64,000 nt of DNA from Leucaena leucocephala. Taxonomy: Eukaryota > Streptophyta > Magnoliopsida > Fabales > Fabaceae. Each line of letters begins with the position of its first letter. Positions within the stretch are counted from its first letter, which is position 1. A program made the translations under genes and the position numbers. Shown here piece after piece: positions 24,739 through 36,741 of this stretch. The stretch covers positions 16,278,185 through 16,342,184 of the forward strand of contig CM073570.1 of assembly GCA_037074615.1 (NCBI GenBank), read 5' to 3'. The notes below the pieces were generated by a model, which searched no databases, had not been told where the DNA came from, and was given only the letters and a program-made list of their open reading frames with translations.

Positions 24739-25190
24739 ATAATATCCTCAATTTCCTAATTAGATGACAAGAAGCTATCCTTATATTTATATTAATCAAT
24801 TTGATATTTGTTGATATTATGATTTTATATTACTGAATGACCAGTAGCTAAAATACTCTGGATTTCCCTATTATATAGCCATAATTTATCCTTATTTGTT
24901 TATGTGGATCAATTTAATATATATTGATATTATAATCTTATATTATTAGATTGCCAGCAACTATAACACTCTGAATTTTCTTATTAGATAACTAGAAATT
25001 ATCTTTATTTGTTTATGATGATCAATTTAATATATGTGGATATCATAATTTTATATTACTAAATGACTATTTGTCATAATACTCCAAAATTTCCTAAATA
25101 GATAGATATTAGCTATCCTTATATATTTATGATAACCAATTTATGTATTATTATTTTTAATTAGATGGCTAAAAGCCATATCAATACTTT
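24739..25190. repeat. About 114-bp tandem repeat array, four units
   Basis: The phrase 'ata-ctc-aatttcctaattagatgac' or a variant recurs near 24739, 24853, 24967 and 25081. Each is followed by 'agaagctatccttat', 'gatcaatttaatat', 'gatat.at.a..ttatatta'. The array directly follows the 66-bp array and shares its 'gaagctat' core, so one may derive from the other. Confidence 0.7.
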
Positions 25191-28100
25191 TGATAGTGGT
25201 TCTTTTGTAAAATACCACTATATGGTTTTGAGACACAACATGAAAAAAGGAGAGGAAATTGTGGCACATTGATGAAGCCATAAAGGCATATGGCTCAAAT
25301 ATCCATTGCCACAAAAAGAGTTTTGTAGTTTTTTAAAATATTTGTAGAGAGTACTAAGGCCTTGTAGAGAATGGTCCTGCTAAAAAGTGATAGTCTTAGA
25401 AACTAATAACTTGTAGCCAATCTTACTTGAAAAGTAATAGTAATGAAGACTAATTACTAAATTTACTTTGCAATGATCACATTAAAAGAATTATACCACT
25501 CATGGTTCTCTATTGAATTTGTATGAAACAATGACATTAAGAGTGTGTCATTGACCACTTAAAGGTTCTTATACATATGAAGGTATTATGTTTTTATTTT
25601 CTTATTATTGTCTATAACATTTATATTTCATACTTTATCATTTAAATATATATTCAATATCTATTATTATATAGAGTGATTATGATTACAAATATCGTGA
25701 AGGATTGATGGGGTAAGTTTGTTAATGAGATTCTTATTCATTACATGAAGGCCTATGAACACGTTTATTCATTGCTTTTGTTAAATATTTACTTGTTTAA
25801 ATTTTTGGATTTATTCTTAAGATTACGATTATCTCAATTTGATAACAATTGAATTAATGTGTTGGAAAACATAATAATAAAATAGTCGGCATATATATTA
25901 ATTTCATTAATTTCATTTTTTACGAGTAAAAGGCCGGAAACCATATCATTTTGAATTTTGCGTTTTGTAAAAGATCATTATGCGATTTCAATTATGTATT
26001 TGTAGAAATTTTGTGGCACTATTTGATAATCATAAAAGACATAGCCTTGGAAGCCAAATGTTAAAATGTCCCATGGCACAAAAGGCTTTAGATGACATCT
26101 TTATTGTAGCCCTGTAGCTGTAGGCTAATATTTATTGAAATTCGCGATGCCAAGGATAGAGGAAAATAATACAACTAACATAGCCATGAAGGCTATAAGT
26201 TCAAACATCGGATGACATGAAAGAAAATTATTGTAAAGATATTTTTATCTCAATCCTAAAAGTTGATGGCTTGTGAAGATAATATCATGGAAAAAGTAAC
26301 AGAAAATTTTCATACTTAGAATATTTACTTATGTTATGATTAAAGGCAATCATATTTTGACATATATATTAAAATAATGAGTATAGGTTACGGCTATAAA
26401 ATCATTCAAGCAAATAACTATGAATTTATTGATAGTATAATGACAAAAATTTATTTTGAGGCCAAAGGCCATGTGGCATAAGAAAAGTTCTTGGAGAGCT
26501 AAAATGTTAATATTTATTGTAAATATAATAAATGCCAATTGCGCAGAATGCCACATTATGTTAAGATGTTATGGCTTACAACAAACACTTTCTTTAAATC
26601 TTGACTTGAGCAAGAAGATGAGTGATTGGCTCTCGGGCTGTAATGGAGCGTGAATTACTCCCTTGAGTCAAGGATGGAAAGAAAATGCTAAAAAAAAATG
26701 TTGTTTGGCTCAATTGACCAGTTATAATGGGACGTGAATTTTTTTATTGGGTCAAAGATGAAAAAGAAAGCTCTCGACAAGCTATATTATGATTCATCAT
26801 CTAGATAATAAAACCTGAATTTTATACGTGTATTGTTTGATATGACCAGATAAATTATTCCGAATCATAATGATACAAAATATTATAAAAAATATACAAA
26901 CATTCATTAAAGAATTAGAAAATTCTTCATGGATGGCACATAGAACACATTCTTTTATGGACACCATATGGATCATATCAATACTTCATCAATGAGAGAT
27001 TCATCTAAAAAATGGTGACATAGTTATTTATCATCAATTTCTAATATTTAGTTTGCAAACTTTTCAAGTAATTATATTAAGTGCATAGTGTCAGGTTGTG
27101 CGACTAATATAATTTCTATTGAAATTGTTAATGACTATTCTTCAAGTTGACAATGATTATATGCTTGATAAAAGTATATTTATCATCGTTATATAGCTGA
27201 GTTATTTGTCAAAATCTCTATAAGCAGCTAGATCAATATTTTTAAAAACAAAAATCACACTTTAGTATTGGGATAAATGAATTTACATATTATCGCATTT
27301 GAATGCATTAAACCAACAATATATTCTCTCATTATAAAAGGCTTTTAGTAAGGAGTTGGATATTTTGTCTTATAATTTTAAATGTATATATAATATCTAT
27401 TCCATCACGATACATATATAGATTGATATTTAAAGAAAGTTAAGATACATGTTAAGTAAGAACATATTTCTTCTATGTTTATCTCTAAATGAAACAAGAA
27501 AATATTTTTAAAAGAAATAAATAGATTTAGGACACTTACACTATATGATTGATTGCCATTTAACAAAATTTTTCTAACATGAGAGAGAGAGAGATTGAAT
27601 TGCTAGAAAAGAGAATACATTATTATTGTTAAAGTGCATATTCTCAAATATAATAATATGAATAAGAAGTCTATACTATATATTGCATTTGTGAAATATT
27701 GCCAAACACATTTATTGGCCTAAATGAAAATTCCTATATCTCATATTTCAGCTGATGAATGATTCAATCATTATAAATGAAAGAAGATACATGCCTAAAG
27801 CAGAAAATGATCGATTCTAAAAGAAAAAAAAAGGAAGTAAACAAATAAAATTATTATATTAAGGATGTAAGAATTGTGATTTAAAAGACATTATAAGAGG
27901 TTTAGATATTTGAAAATAATAAAAAGATCTTAATTAATTATATTATAAAAGAAAAGTGAACTGATAATATTGTTGATAACAATTTTGATAATAATATCAC
28001 GTGATTAAATGAGAATCTTATACATAATTTTGTCATGAAACAAGAAACACAAAAAATGGCATGAAACATCATAATGTGAATTTCTGTAGCCCAAGCACTC

Positions 28101-28489
28101 AAAGTGCGATATCAATCTTATATAAATAAGCATTTTATATATTTGTGATGGATTAAATGTTGATATCTTATAATTTGATAGTATGACAGTATATGAAAAT
28201 TTTGATATGCCATTATAGAATATGATTATAACTTATATTGCTCATTATAATATGAAATTATGTGCTAGTACCAAAAGGATCTAAAGCATTAACACCATAT
28301 AAAATTTTTGGAAAAGTGATATCTTTATAAAATCTCACAATAATCTTATTGATTCACATAAATAGATTTGGATCAAAATATATAAAAATTATGTTTCTAG
28401 AAGTGTACAATCCACATATATCTCTATATGAATTGTAGCAATTAGGACATAGGTGATGTAACTGACTTAAAAAATACTAGTTGAAGAAA

Positions 28490-28849
28490 GAATATAAAAT
28501 TATTTTAAATTGCCTATATATGAAAATATCTAAAATTGAGTTCGTTATCATTACTATACTTATGTTGATGACATAAATATCATTTAAACTCTTCAAGAGT
28601 TTACAAAAGTTTGAATTGCTTAAGGACATGTTTTAAAGCAAGAAAAGTCCTAAATAATTTTTATATAAATAAATTATATCTATGATGTGCTCTTTAAGAA
28701 TAGTAAGATCTTTAGGTATGAATAAAGATCATTTTAGATCTCTAGAATGTTATGAAGAAATATTTAGTATAGAAGTATCATATGTTAATGTAACTAGAGC
28801 ACTTTATGGCTTGTTAATAGTAGAAAACCCGATAAATAATTTATTTTAA
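28490..28849 (+). pseudogene. Reverse transcriptase and RNase H fragments of the copia pol gene
   Basis: At 28561-28584 the frame reads YVDDINII, the copia reverse transcriptase active-site region. The preceding FVII (28541-28552) is one base out of frame with it. From 28703 another frame stays open for about 48 codons and begins VRSLGMNKDHFRS, then EEIFSIEVSYVNVTRAL. This resembles the copia segment after the polymerase, normally VRSL..KDPFRP...EVPYLSAIGAL. Stops and a frameshift show it is dead. Identification rests on motif recall. Confidence 0.7.
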
Positions 28850-29087
28850 GCATGATATAATTTTCACTAATATAAATATATTAAAATGGAGTTAAGCACA
28901 TTATTTATTAGTGTTTAAAAAGTTTATTTATGACATCAAATTTTGTAAAATTAGAAATATCAATTGATATTGTTAAAAATGAGAGTTGATACATATATAT
29001 ACTCTTTCTTCTTCTTCTAATTTTATCCCATTAGGTTGTTTTAGTTGAAGTTTGTTGAACGAGATATATTATACATCCTATAAATAG

Positions 29088-29325
29088 TGTTATGGATAAT
29101 ATATATATATATATATATATATACACACGTGTGTGTGTGAATATCCATATCTCATATTAATAAAGAATTTTAGATTTTGATAGAATTGGGATTATAAAAC
29201 TGTACCTATAAATAAATGCTATGTGTATTATGTATTCTACCTTTGGAGAGGAAGAAATATTCTCTAATTCCTCATTTCTAATTCTCTACTCATTATTTAT
29301 TTATAAATTTTTTTAATTTATTAAA
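29088..29325 (+). repeat. 3' LTR of the copia element
   Basis: It begins TGTTATGG and follows the 5' LTR, but contains an expanded AT run (about 29098-29122) with a palindromic ACACACGTGTGTGT-type run beside it. 'cctataaataa' at about 29208 matches the LTR TATA region. The 3' edge is approximate because it merges with AT-rich DNA. It ends about 600 bp before the start codon of the RRM gene. Confidence 0.7.
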
Positions 29326-29582
29326 ATTAGTTAATATATTCTTATATTAATTATAATTTATTTATTTATTTTGTTAGTAAAAAGAAAAAAAGAGCCAAAG
29401 CATCCGTCAAAATAAGAAAATATAACGGCTGAAGACCCAAATCCCCATCCCAATCCCGTAATCCCGTTCGAACTCGCCCTAGAGGGAGCGTGCACAGAGT
29501 AATCCTATTCTGAGACCCGAGAAGGTGACGAGCCGCGCGAGCTTGAGAGGTAGAGGGATATAGAGGGGGAGATCTGCGCTCT

Positions 29583-29592
29583 AGGGTTTTGG
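29583..29592 (+). promoter_or_regulatory. Telo-box-like element of the RRM gene
   Basis: TAGGGTTTT is a telo-box-type element, common near transcription starts of plant genes for translation and RNA handling. It lies about 340 bp before the ATG in a less AT-rich block (about 29420-29600) that is probably the first, untranslated exon. A leader intron is possible ('ccaaggttagtg' near 29610) but not proven. Confidence 0.4.
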
Positions 29593-29926
29593 TATATCCA
29601 GATTTCCCAAGGTTAGTGAGTGCGTAATCCAAAGATTTTCTGGTATTTCTGTCGATTTTCTTTGAGCTGTAATTCAATCGCTGTTGAACTCCAGGCTCCA
29701 AAGGTGATTTTCATTTGGTATATGATGACGATATTTGTGTGTGAGAAAGAAGTGTGCTTATTATGTGCAGGGAGCGAGTGTGAGAGATTTAGAGAGAGAG
29801 GGGTGAGAACGCTGAGTGCTGAGCTGAGAGAGAAGGTGGAGAGAATTTTTCTGTTTTTTTATATTTTAGGGATTTCTCCCCCTGCGACCGTCAGTTCCCT
29901 TTCCTTGCATCTTGTCGAAGTTCCGC

Positions 29927-32900
29927 ATGGAGCAGCGTAAACTTGTGGTTAGTCCTTGTCCTTCAAGTTGTCTGCATTCATTTCTTTTCCATGTTCCCCG
30001 TAAATTACAAGGATAGACATATTCATATCTTTTCCCCTTTTAATTCTATGTTTCCTTGATTATTTAATCCTTTCCTGTAATCAAATGTGTGCATCTTAGG
30101 TTCTGGGTATTCCATGGGAGGTCGATACTGAGGGGTTGAAAGAATATATGAGCAAATTTGGTGAATTGGAAGATTGTATCGTCATGAAGGTCAGCCCCTT
30201 CTGCTCTCTCTCTCCCTGGGCTTAAGCAGCCTTATATATTGTCATGGCATATATGTATGATGACCATTAACCATGAAATGGACCCAATTAAATGTGATGA
30301 TTTTATTTGTTCATTGTTAATCTTAGCTGTTTATGTTGATTAAATTTTCTTTTCATTAACGTCATGCCTATATGAACTAAAGTGGATTGATTATGGATAT
30401 TCTTCTTGTTCTTCTTTCAAGTGCGATGATCCATAGTCTTTGTTTATTCTGGAATCTGGATGGAGATTGATCTCACCAATAAATTGTGCTATAATAACAA
30501 GTCCCCGTAACCTTGCACTGCAATCTGATAAACAAATTGTCATCCCCCTTACTTTTAACATGAAGTTCCTCATTGTAAACTTTTGGATATAAATTTTAAT
30601 TTTTCTACTGGAATATACCTGAGTTCCATCGGAAGTGCACACTAATGTATCTGATTTTACATAATGCTTGCCCTATTTTCTTGTAAAGGCAGGCTAAAAG
30701 CCCTATTATGATAATTTGGTGTCAACTGACAAGTAAATACTTGTACATCCTCGGTGATACATCAGTTCATTTTGTAGTTTTTCAAACATTAGCGAATGGA
30801 ACTTAAATGCATAACCTTGGTGTCGTAGATGAAGTCAAAAGATAAGCTAGTCTTTTACTTTCTGGCTTTACTTTTAGGCCGTGAATTATGATTGTCTTAT
30901 AGAGGCTTAATTGGAATATACATAGATATAGATCAAGTAATGTTGATTATAAAATATTATCTTTATTGTATTGAAATTTTCTGGAAGTATGTTTACTAAT
31001 TTTTGGCCAAAAAAATGTTTTACTAATAGTATTTCTGTATTTTAGGAGCGGTCAACTGGCCGGTCTCGTGGTTTTGGATATGTTACATTTGCATTAGTTG
31101 ATGATGCTAAGGTAATGAATGGCTTTTCATATGTTTATATACATAGCTGGTGATATATATGTGCTAAGTCTTTAGTGTAACAACATTATGGCTGCAGAAA
31201 GCATTATCAAGCGAACATGTTCTTGGCAATAGGATGCTGGAAGTCAAAGTGGCCACGCCAAAGGTTTCCATCTAACTGATTTTATATTTCTAATTTTATG
31301 TTTCTACTTTTTCTAGCCTGTTTGGTTTGGTTTGGTTTATGTCTGCATAGTACTATGGACATACTGTATGATTGATTTACTTGTTCATGATATTGCGCCT
31401 TCATGTTTAAGGAGGAGATGAGGGCACCAGTAAAGAAAGTTACCAGAATTTTTGTAGCCAGGATTCCACCATCTGTAACAGAAGCAACTTTTAGAAGGTA
31501 TGGATGTGCTTTCTTCATTAAACTGGTGATAAGACTCACCTTCCCTAGTTGTATCCTTTTTAAATGTAACAAAAATTATTAGGAGGCAGTAATATTATAG
31601 CATTACTCTTATTCCTTTTTTCCTTCTTGCAGTCATTTTGAGAAGTATGGTGAGATTACAGATTTATACATGCCAAAGGTACTTCCCTCCCTGTGATCAA
31701 TAGACGCATAAATACATGTATTTACATTCATGCATGCAGTTTGTTGTTTGAACATTTATGTATATTCAACTGCCCTACGGATCTTTTCTTTTTCCCTTCC
31801 TTTCCTTTCTTTGTTGTTTTTGAGAGGATGCATCATGTTTTATAATATATTTCACACAGGACCAGGGCTCAAAATCACACCGTGGAATTGGTTTTATAAC
31901 TTTTGCAATTGCAGGTATCTAGATTCTCTCTCAAAATTTACTTTCTTGAAGCTTCCCAGATTCTTTTTAATTGGGGACGCTGAAGTGACAGGTCTCGTCT
32001 TCAAATATATGCACATAAAACTTCATAGAAGTTTTACCTGGCAGGATGGAATTGATAGAGAAAATAATATTCAGTAATTACTACTCGTGGGCACTTGGTA
32101 GTTAATAATGTATTTTGTAGTCCAGGGGCATGTTAGGCATTTATTAGAAGTCTTGGTTCTACACCTTGAGGTCCTTAATCATGTTTTCTAGATGTCAAAT
32201 TTGTAATTAGAGGTTATGGATCTATTGAACTAATAGTTTTTTTATTTAAAAATGAAGCCCTAATATTCAGTAATTATTTTCTTTCTATGGGTGATAAAAA
32301 TTGAAAATCCCGTGCATTTAAAGCTTGATGATATCACGAGATACCCTTTGGGAGTTAGTGTCATCAATAAAACTTTCATAGTCTTAATGACATCATGGTG
32401 AAACTTTTGAAAGGACGGACCTATTACTGAGAAGCTTTTTTTGTGTTGCAGAATCTGTGGAGAATTTAATGGAAGATACTCATGAATTGGGAGGTTCTAC
32501 TGTGGTGGTTGATCGGGCAACACCAAAGGCAAGATTTTGTATAGTAAAAAAGAGCTGTAAAATTTTGATTAACTGTATTTTCATGGTCGTTTAAAAAAAA
32601 ATTTCCTTTGAACTGAAGTGATCATCTATATTTGTGAACAAGTCCATTATTTATTCATGGAAGGATGTTTGATCAACGGTAACTTTCTGTGTGATTTTAG
32701 TTGATTAACTTTAATTCTATCCTGGCAGGAAGATGATTTCAGGCCTATTGGCAGAATGTCGCAGGGAGGGTATGGTGCATATAATGCATATATATCTGCA
32801 GCAACTCGATATGCAGCACTTGGTGCTCCAACTTTGTATGACCATCCTGGCTCAGTTTATGGAAGTAAGCATGGAAGCAGTTCCCATATCATTGAGTAGC

Positions 32901-34455
32901 TATTATAATTTGCTGATTGCCTTATTCTGTCAATTTTTAGGGGGAGAACCAGTTCGTGGAATGGGCAAAAAAATTTTTGTTGGCCGTCTTCCCCCTGAAG
33001 CAACAGCTGATGATCTTCGCCAGTATTTTGGAAGATTTGGCCGTATATTAGACGTATATGTTCCAAAGGTGAGGAATATTATTAAGAAACTAAAGCATTT
33101 GTAAATTTTGAAAAATGACTTATCACTTGTCTATTCTGTTCTAGGATCCCAAGAGAGCGGGCCATAGAGGTTTTGGTTTTGTAACTTTTGCTGAAGATGG
33201 TGTGGCAGAGCGTGTCTCTCGGAGGTCTCATGAAATTTGTGGACATCAGGTACTTCAATTTGGATTTAGTTCTATATATGCCATTTTTACCTCAAGTCTA
33301 CAGTAGTCCTCTGTTTTTTCCTTTTGTTCTTTTGGAGGTGAATTTTAAACAGAGTGCGTAAGATGATATTGGAAGGGATCCATTGTTGTTTGATGTGACC
33401 TTAGAAATGGTAACCTATGCTAATAATGAACAGTGCCAATCATCTTCCTTTTATAGAATATAAAGAACAGCATAAGATTATACAAAAAAGAAAAAAAAGT
33501 GTTTGTGTGCGAGCAAAGACACGAGTGATATATGTGTGTAGATTTCACATGTACAAATAGACCTACATCAATCTCGAACATGTGTATTCTTTTTGACATC
33601 ACCATGTTAACTCCAGTGGTGAATTCTTTTATGATGCATGCACACATACGGAGGTTTCACAGATTTATTCTTCTAAATCACATGTTGCTATAAACTCTGT
33701 ATATGCTTTTGTAATCTGTAGGCATGTAACATATTTGTAGTTGTTTTTTTAATGTGAACACATGGTTTGAGTTACAAACTTGCATCTGCAGGTTGCTATA
33801 GATTCAGCCACACCTCTTGATGATGCTGGGCCCAGTTCGAATTTTATGATGAGCAGTGTGGATACTTTTGGGGGATATGGTGGTCCTATGCGCACCTATG
33901 GGAGGATGTATGGTAGCCTAGACTTCGATGATGTAAGTATATACATTAATGATTTTATCATCAAATTATTGAACTAATTACAAAATTTTGTTTTGATGAA
34001 ATACTTGGGTTTTACTTGTATACTTGTGTTATTAATCTACTCTTTGCCGGGAATAAGAAAACTAGTTAAGTTAATTATTTGCAAAAAAATGTGCGCTGGT
34101 TTCCTTAAAGTAGTACTCCTATCATTTGTATAGAAAATCTATTTAATATGTTTAATCAATAGAGAAAGTTTAGGAAGAAATTATAAATTTAAAAGATATA
34201 GTGGATTGAGATGTTATATTGAAGATCAAAGCAAACATCTTTAGTAACTCTTACATTTAGGACTGAATGGAGTAAAATTTAGTTCATTGTCTTTTGTATA
34301 AGTGTTCCTTGCTTCATAAGATTCTGCCAAAGCACCAGACTATTGGATTTAAGTGCATGTTTTGAACTCAGGCACATTTTTTGGTTTTGCAGTGGGGTTA
34401 TGGAATTGGAAATGCGAGACCATCAAGAGCAGATTGGAGGTACAGGCCATACTAG
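29927..34455 (+). CDS. RNA-binding protein with three RRM domains, 13 exons
   Basis: Exons: 29927-29947, 30100-30189, 31046-31111, 31198-31263, 31412-31497, 31633-31678, 31860-31914, 32452-32528, 32729-32864, 32941-33068, 33145-33249, 33792-33932 and 34393-34455. The frame holds through every junction and gives 359 residues. RRM1 (about 6-80) has LVVLGI and RGFGYVTF. RRM2 (about 93-169) has RIFVAR and RGIGFITF. RRM3 (about 225-297) has KIFVGR and RGFGFVTF. The Gly/Tyr/Met-rich tail ends WRYRPY. The layout resembles hnRNP A/B, Musashi or DAZAP-like proteins, and the sequence matches my memory of Arabidopsis At4g36960. It should bind nuclear or cytoplasmic RNA; its targets are unknown. Intron 8 has a GC donor (AAG|GCAAGA), all others GT-AG. 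The copia 3' LTR lies just upstream. Confidence 0.92.
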
Positions 34456-35375
34456 GGAGCGTGGTTTTGTTGAAGGTTCTGTCTGTCACGCATGAGTTTC
34501 AACAACTAGTGGTTCAGACCTTTCCACAATCAGCTCCGTTGTTTGGATTAACTATTGTAATCATCCAGATAAACACTTAATTGTTATTTTATTAACTTAT
34601 TCAGTGAACAGTATGGAAGGGGTGATGCAAAAATGGATGGGCGTCTGTAAGATTACTTTGCAGGCATGTCTACTGTTATATGTTGTCTTAATATTATAGT
34701 CCCTTGCTTATTTCATGCTATGAGACGTTCTTCCTGGGTTGTTCTGCCTTGCTGATGGTGATGATGTATGATGCGGAATGAATCAATATGCACATAGGCA
34801 AAATAATATCTATTTGGTTAACTTTAAAATTTTATGAATTTGATGATTTCATGGTTATTGTCACCTGCAAAATGATTTTGAGATTGCTTTCATTGCCCGC
34901 TATTATATAGGGCAAGCTTAAACACTCGAGAAGTTTTAAACAGGATCTGACTTTTCCACTAACCACTTGGCTCAAAGTTTGACTGTTGCAGCTGTCCTTA
35001 CTACCCTCTTGCAACTATTACTCAAATTTTAAAACGATAGTATTAATCATTATAAAATATATATTTCTCTAATCCTATTTATAAGTTAATTTTAATATAT
35101 TTTAAATAAACTATTTTTTTTAAATTTTATTATGTCATAAAATTTAATATTTTAAATCATATTTTTATTTAATATATATTATATTTAATAGAAATAAAGT
35201 TAATATTAATAAATAAAACATAAAGTAGTATATTTAAATAAAAAAAATTAACTCTATTTTATAAATAGGGTCATATGAGTATAAGTTTTGTATAGTATGG
35301 CTTACTTTTTAAACTTTGTAAAATGAGAGTTTGCATTTTAATGTCTATATGATATAAAATATAGGGTACATGTAT

Positions 35376-35945
35376 ATCTAGCATCTCAAACTAATTTTAT
35401 AAGAGTAATTAGTATCTTAAAATATTTAAAGGTGTTACTTTAAAGGTGTAACCAATACTCTAAAGTATTTAATGGTATAATTAGCACCTTAAACTAATTT
35501 AGGATGTGCGATTAACATCATAAAATATTTAAATTGATAAAATTATACATTTTTACTGATAAAAACATAAATTTATGTCAAATCCAAAAGTCATGTGTTA
35601 TATTGTTTAAACAAGAGTATTGAATAAACCCTAAATTTGACATTGTATAAAATTCATATATGAATATTGCGAAATTTCATTGTTTATTTAGTAAAATTTA
35701 TTAAAATAATATTAGACAGGTAGTTTTTTAAATAATAATGTGTCAAAATAAAAAATTTATGTAATATGTATCAAACAAAAATTGGTATTTTTGTTAGTGA
35801 AAGGGCAAAATTACACTAATTTAAATATTTTAAAGTGTTAATTGTCACTCTAAAATTAGTGTGGGGTGCTAATTGTACCCTTAATTATTTTAACATATTA
35901 ATTAATTTTTTAAAATTAATTTGAAATATTAAATGCACCTTTATC
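35376..35945. mobile_element. Large imperfect inverted repeat, MITE-like
   Basis: The left arm at 35474-35548 ('ggtataattagcacc' to 'aaattatac') is an imperfect reverse complement of the right arm at about 35805-35880. Pairing continues outward to about 35376 and 35945. The arms contain reiterated 'aaaatatttaaa.tgttaatt' phrases. No coding capacity was seen. A stem-loop this long suggests a fold-back transposon. Confidence 0.5.
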
Positions 35946-36164
35946 ATAAAATCTATAAGAATAGCGATGCTTCTTGGAAATTTTGTGCAGTGTGCGGATG
36001 CATACGAGCCAATTATTATTATATAAAATCTAGTGCATTCTAGTAATATATAATAAATTTATAAAAACCTGTATTATCCATAATTTATTATCGCAGTGGA
36101 TTATCTTATAACCACGTGAAACACACTATACATTCTAGTTTTGTAACCCCAAATAAAAAAAAAC

Positions 36165-36741
36165 AATAATGTGGGATGAATACCAATGAGAGTTTATATA
36201 TATATGTTTATATATATATATATATATGATAAAGAATATGTTTATATCCTATAAATTTATGAGTTTGATTTTTGTTATTATTGTAAAGACTTATTTAATA
36301 GGTAATTTTATAAATTTTTTATAAATATTTTTTAAATTCTTAAACTATACTATAATTTTAGTTGAGGATTAACGTCAAACTGATAATTGCAAGGCATTCA
36401 TGAATGAATTCCCTAAACAATTAGTTGAGGAAGAAGAGGGGTGGCATTGTGTTTTAATGGTGCATAGAAGAGGGCCCAGGAGAGTTACCAGTGAGTTGCG
36501 TGTTGATGAACTAATAATGTAGGATGGATACCAAATAGAGTTTATATATATATATATATATGATAAAGAATAGATTTATATTATATAAAAATATGAATTT
36601 AATTTTTATTATTGTTATGAAGATTCATTTAATATATGATCTCATAAACTTCCTATAAAAATTATCTAAATTTTGAGGTTGTATTATAACTTTATTTATG
36701 AATTAATATTAAATTTATTTAAATTTTTTTATGTAAAAAAA
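36165..36741. repeat. Locally duplicated copy of a dispersed repeat family
   Basis: Two direct copies begin 'aataatgtgggatgaatacca' (36165) and its near match (36513), 348 bp apart. Each continues with a TA run, 'gataaagaata', and about 160 bp of related sequence. A third 'aataatatgagatgaatga' follows the second copy at 36742. About 120 bp between the copies is unique. The inner block recurs near 22497 and, in reverse, near 40340. Confidence 0.65.

Larger units (their letters stand above)
23798..29325 (+). mobile_element. Degenerate Ty1/copia LTR retrotransposon
   Basis: Two direct LTR copies flank about 5.07 kb of internal sequence. Both begin TGTTATG and share, in order, 'atccatatctc', 'ttataaata', 'gctatgtgtattat' or 'gtcatgtgtattat', 'gaagaaatactctctagttcctca'-like text and 'ctaattctctact'. 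The internal part has no long ORF but keeps a YVDD reverse transcriptase motif at 28561-28572 and an RNase H-side fragment at about 28703-28849, both on the plus strand in copia order. The 5' internal part is a repeat-filled leader. The many stops and frameshifts mean it cannot code for its own movement. A clean target-site duplication could not be identified, partly because the 3' edge runs into AT-rich DNA. Confidence 0.8.

Noticed and set aside
24141..25190. Regular repeats considered as a CRISPR-like array
   Set aside because: The units are contiguous, diverged tandem repeats inside an LTR element in plant DNA, without unique spacers.
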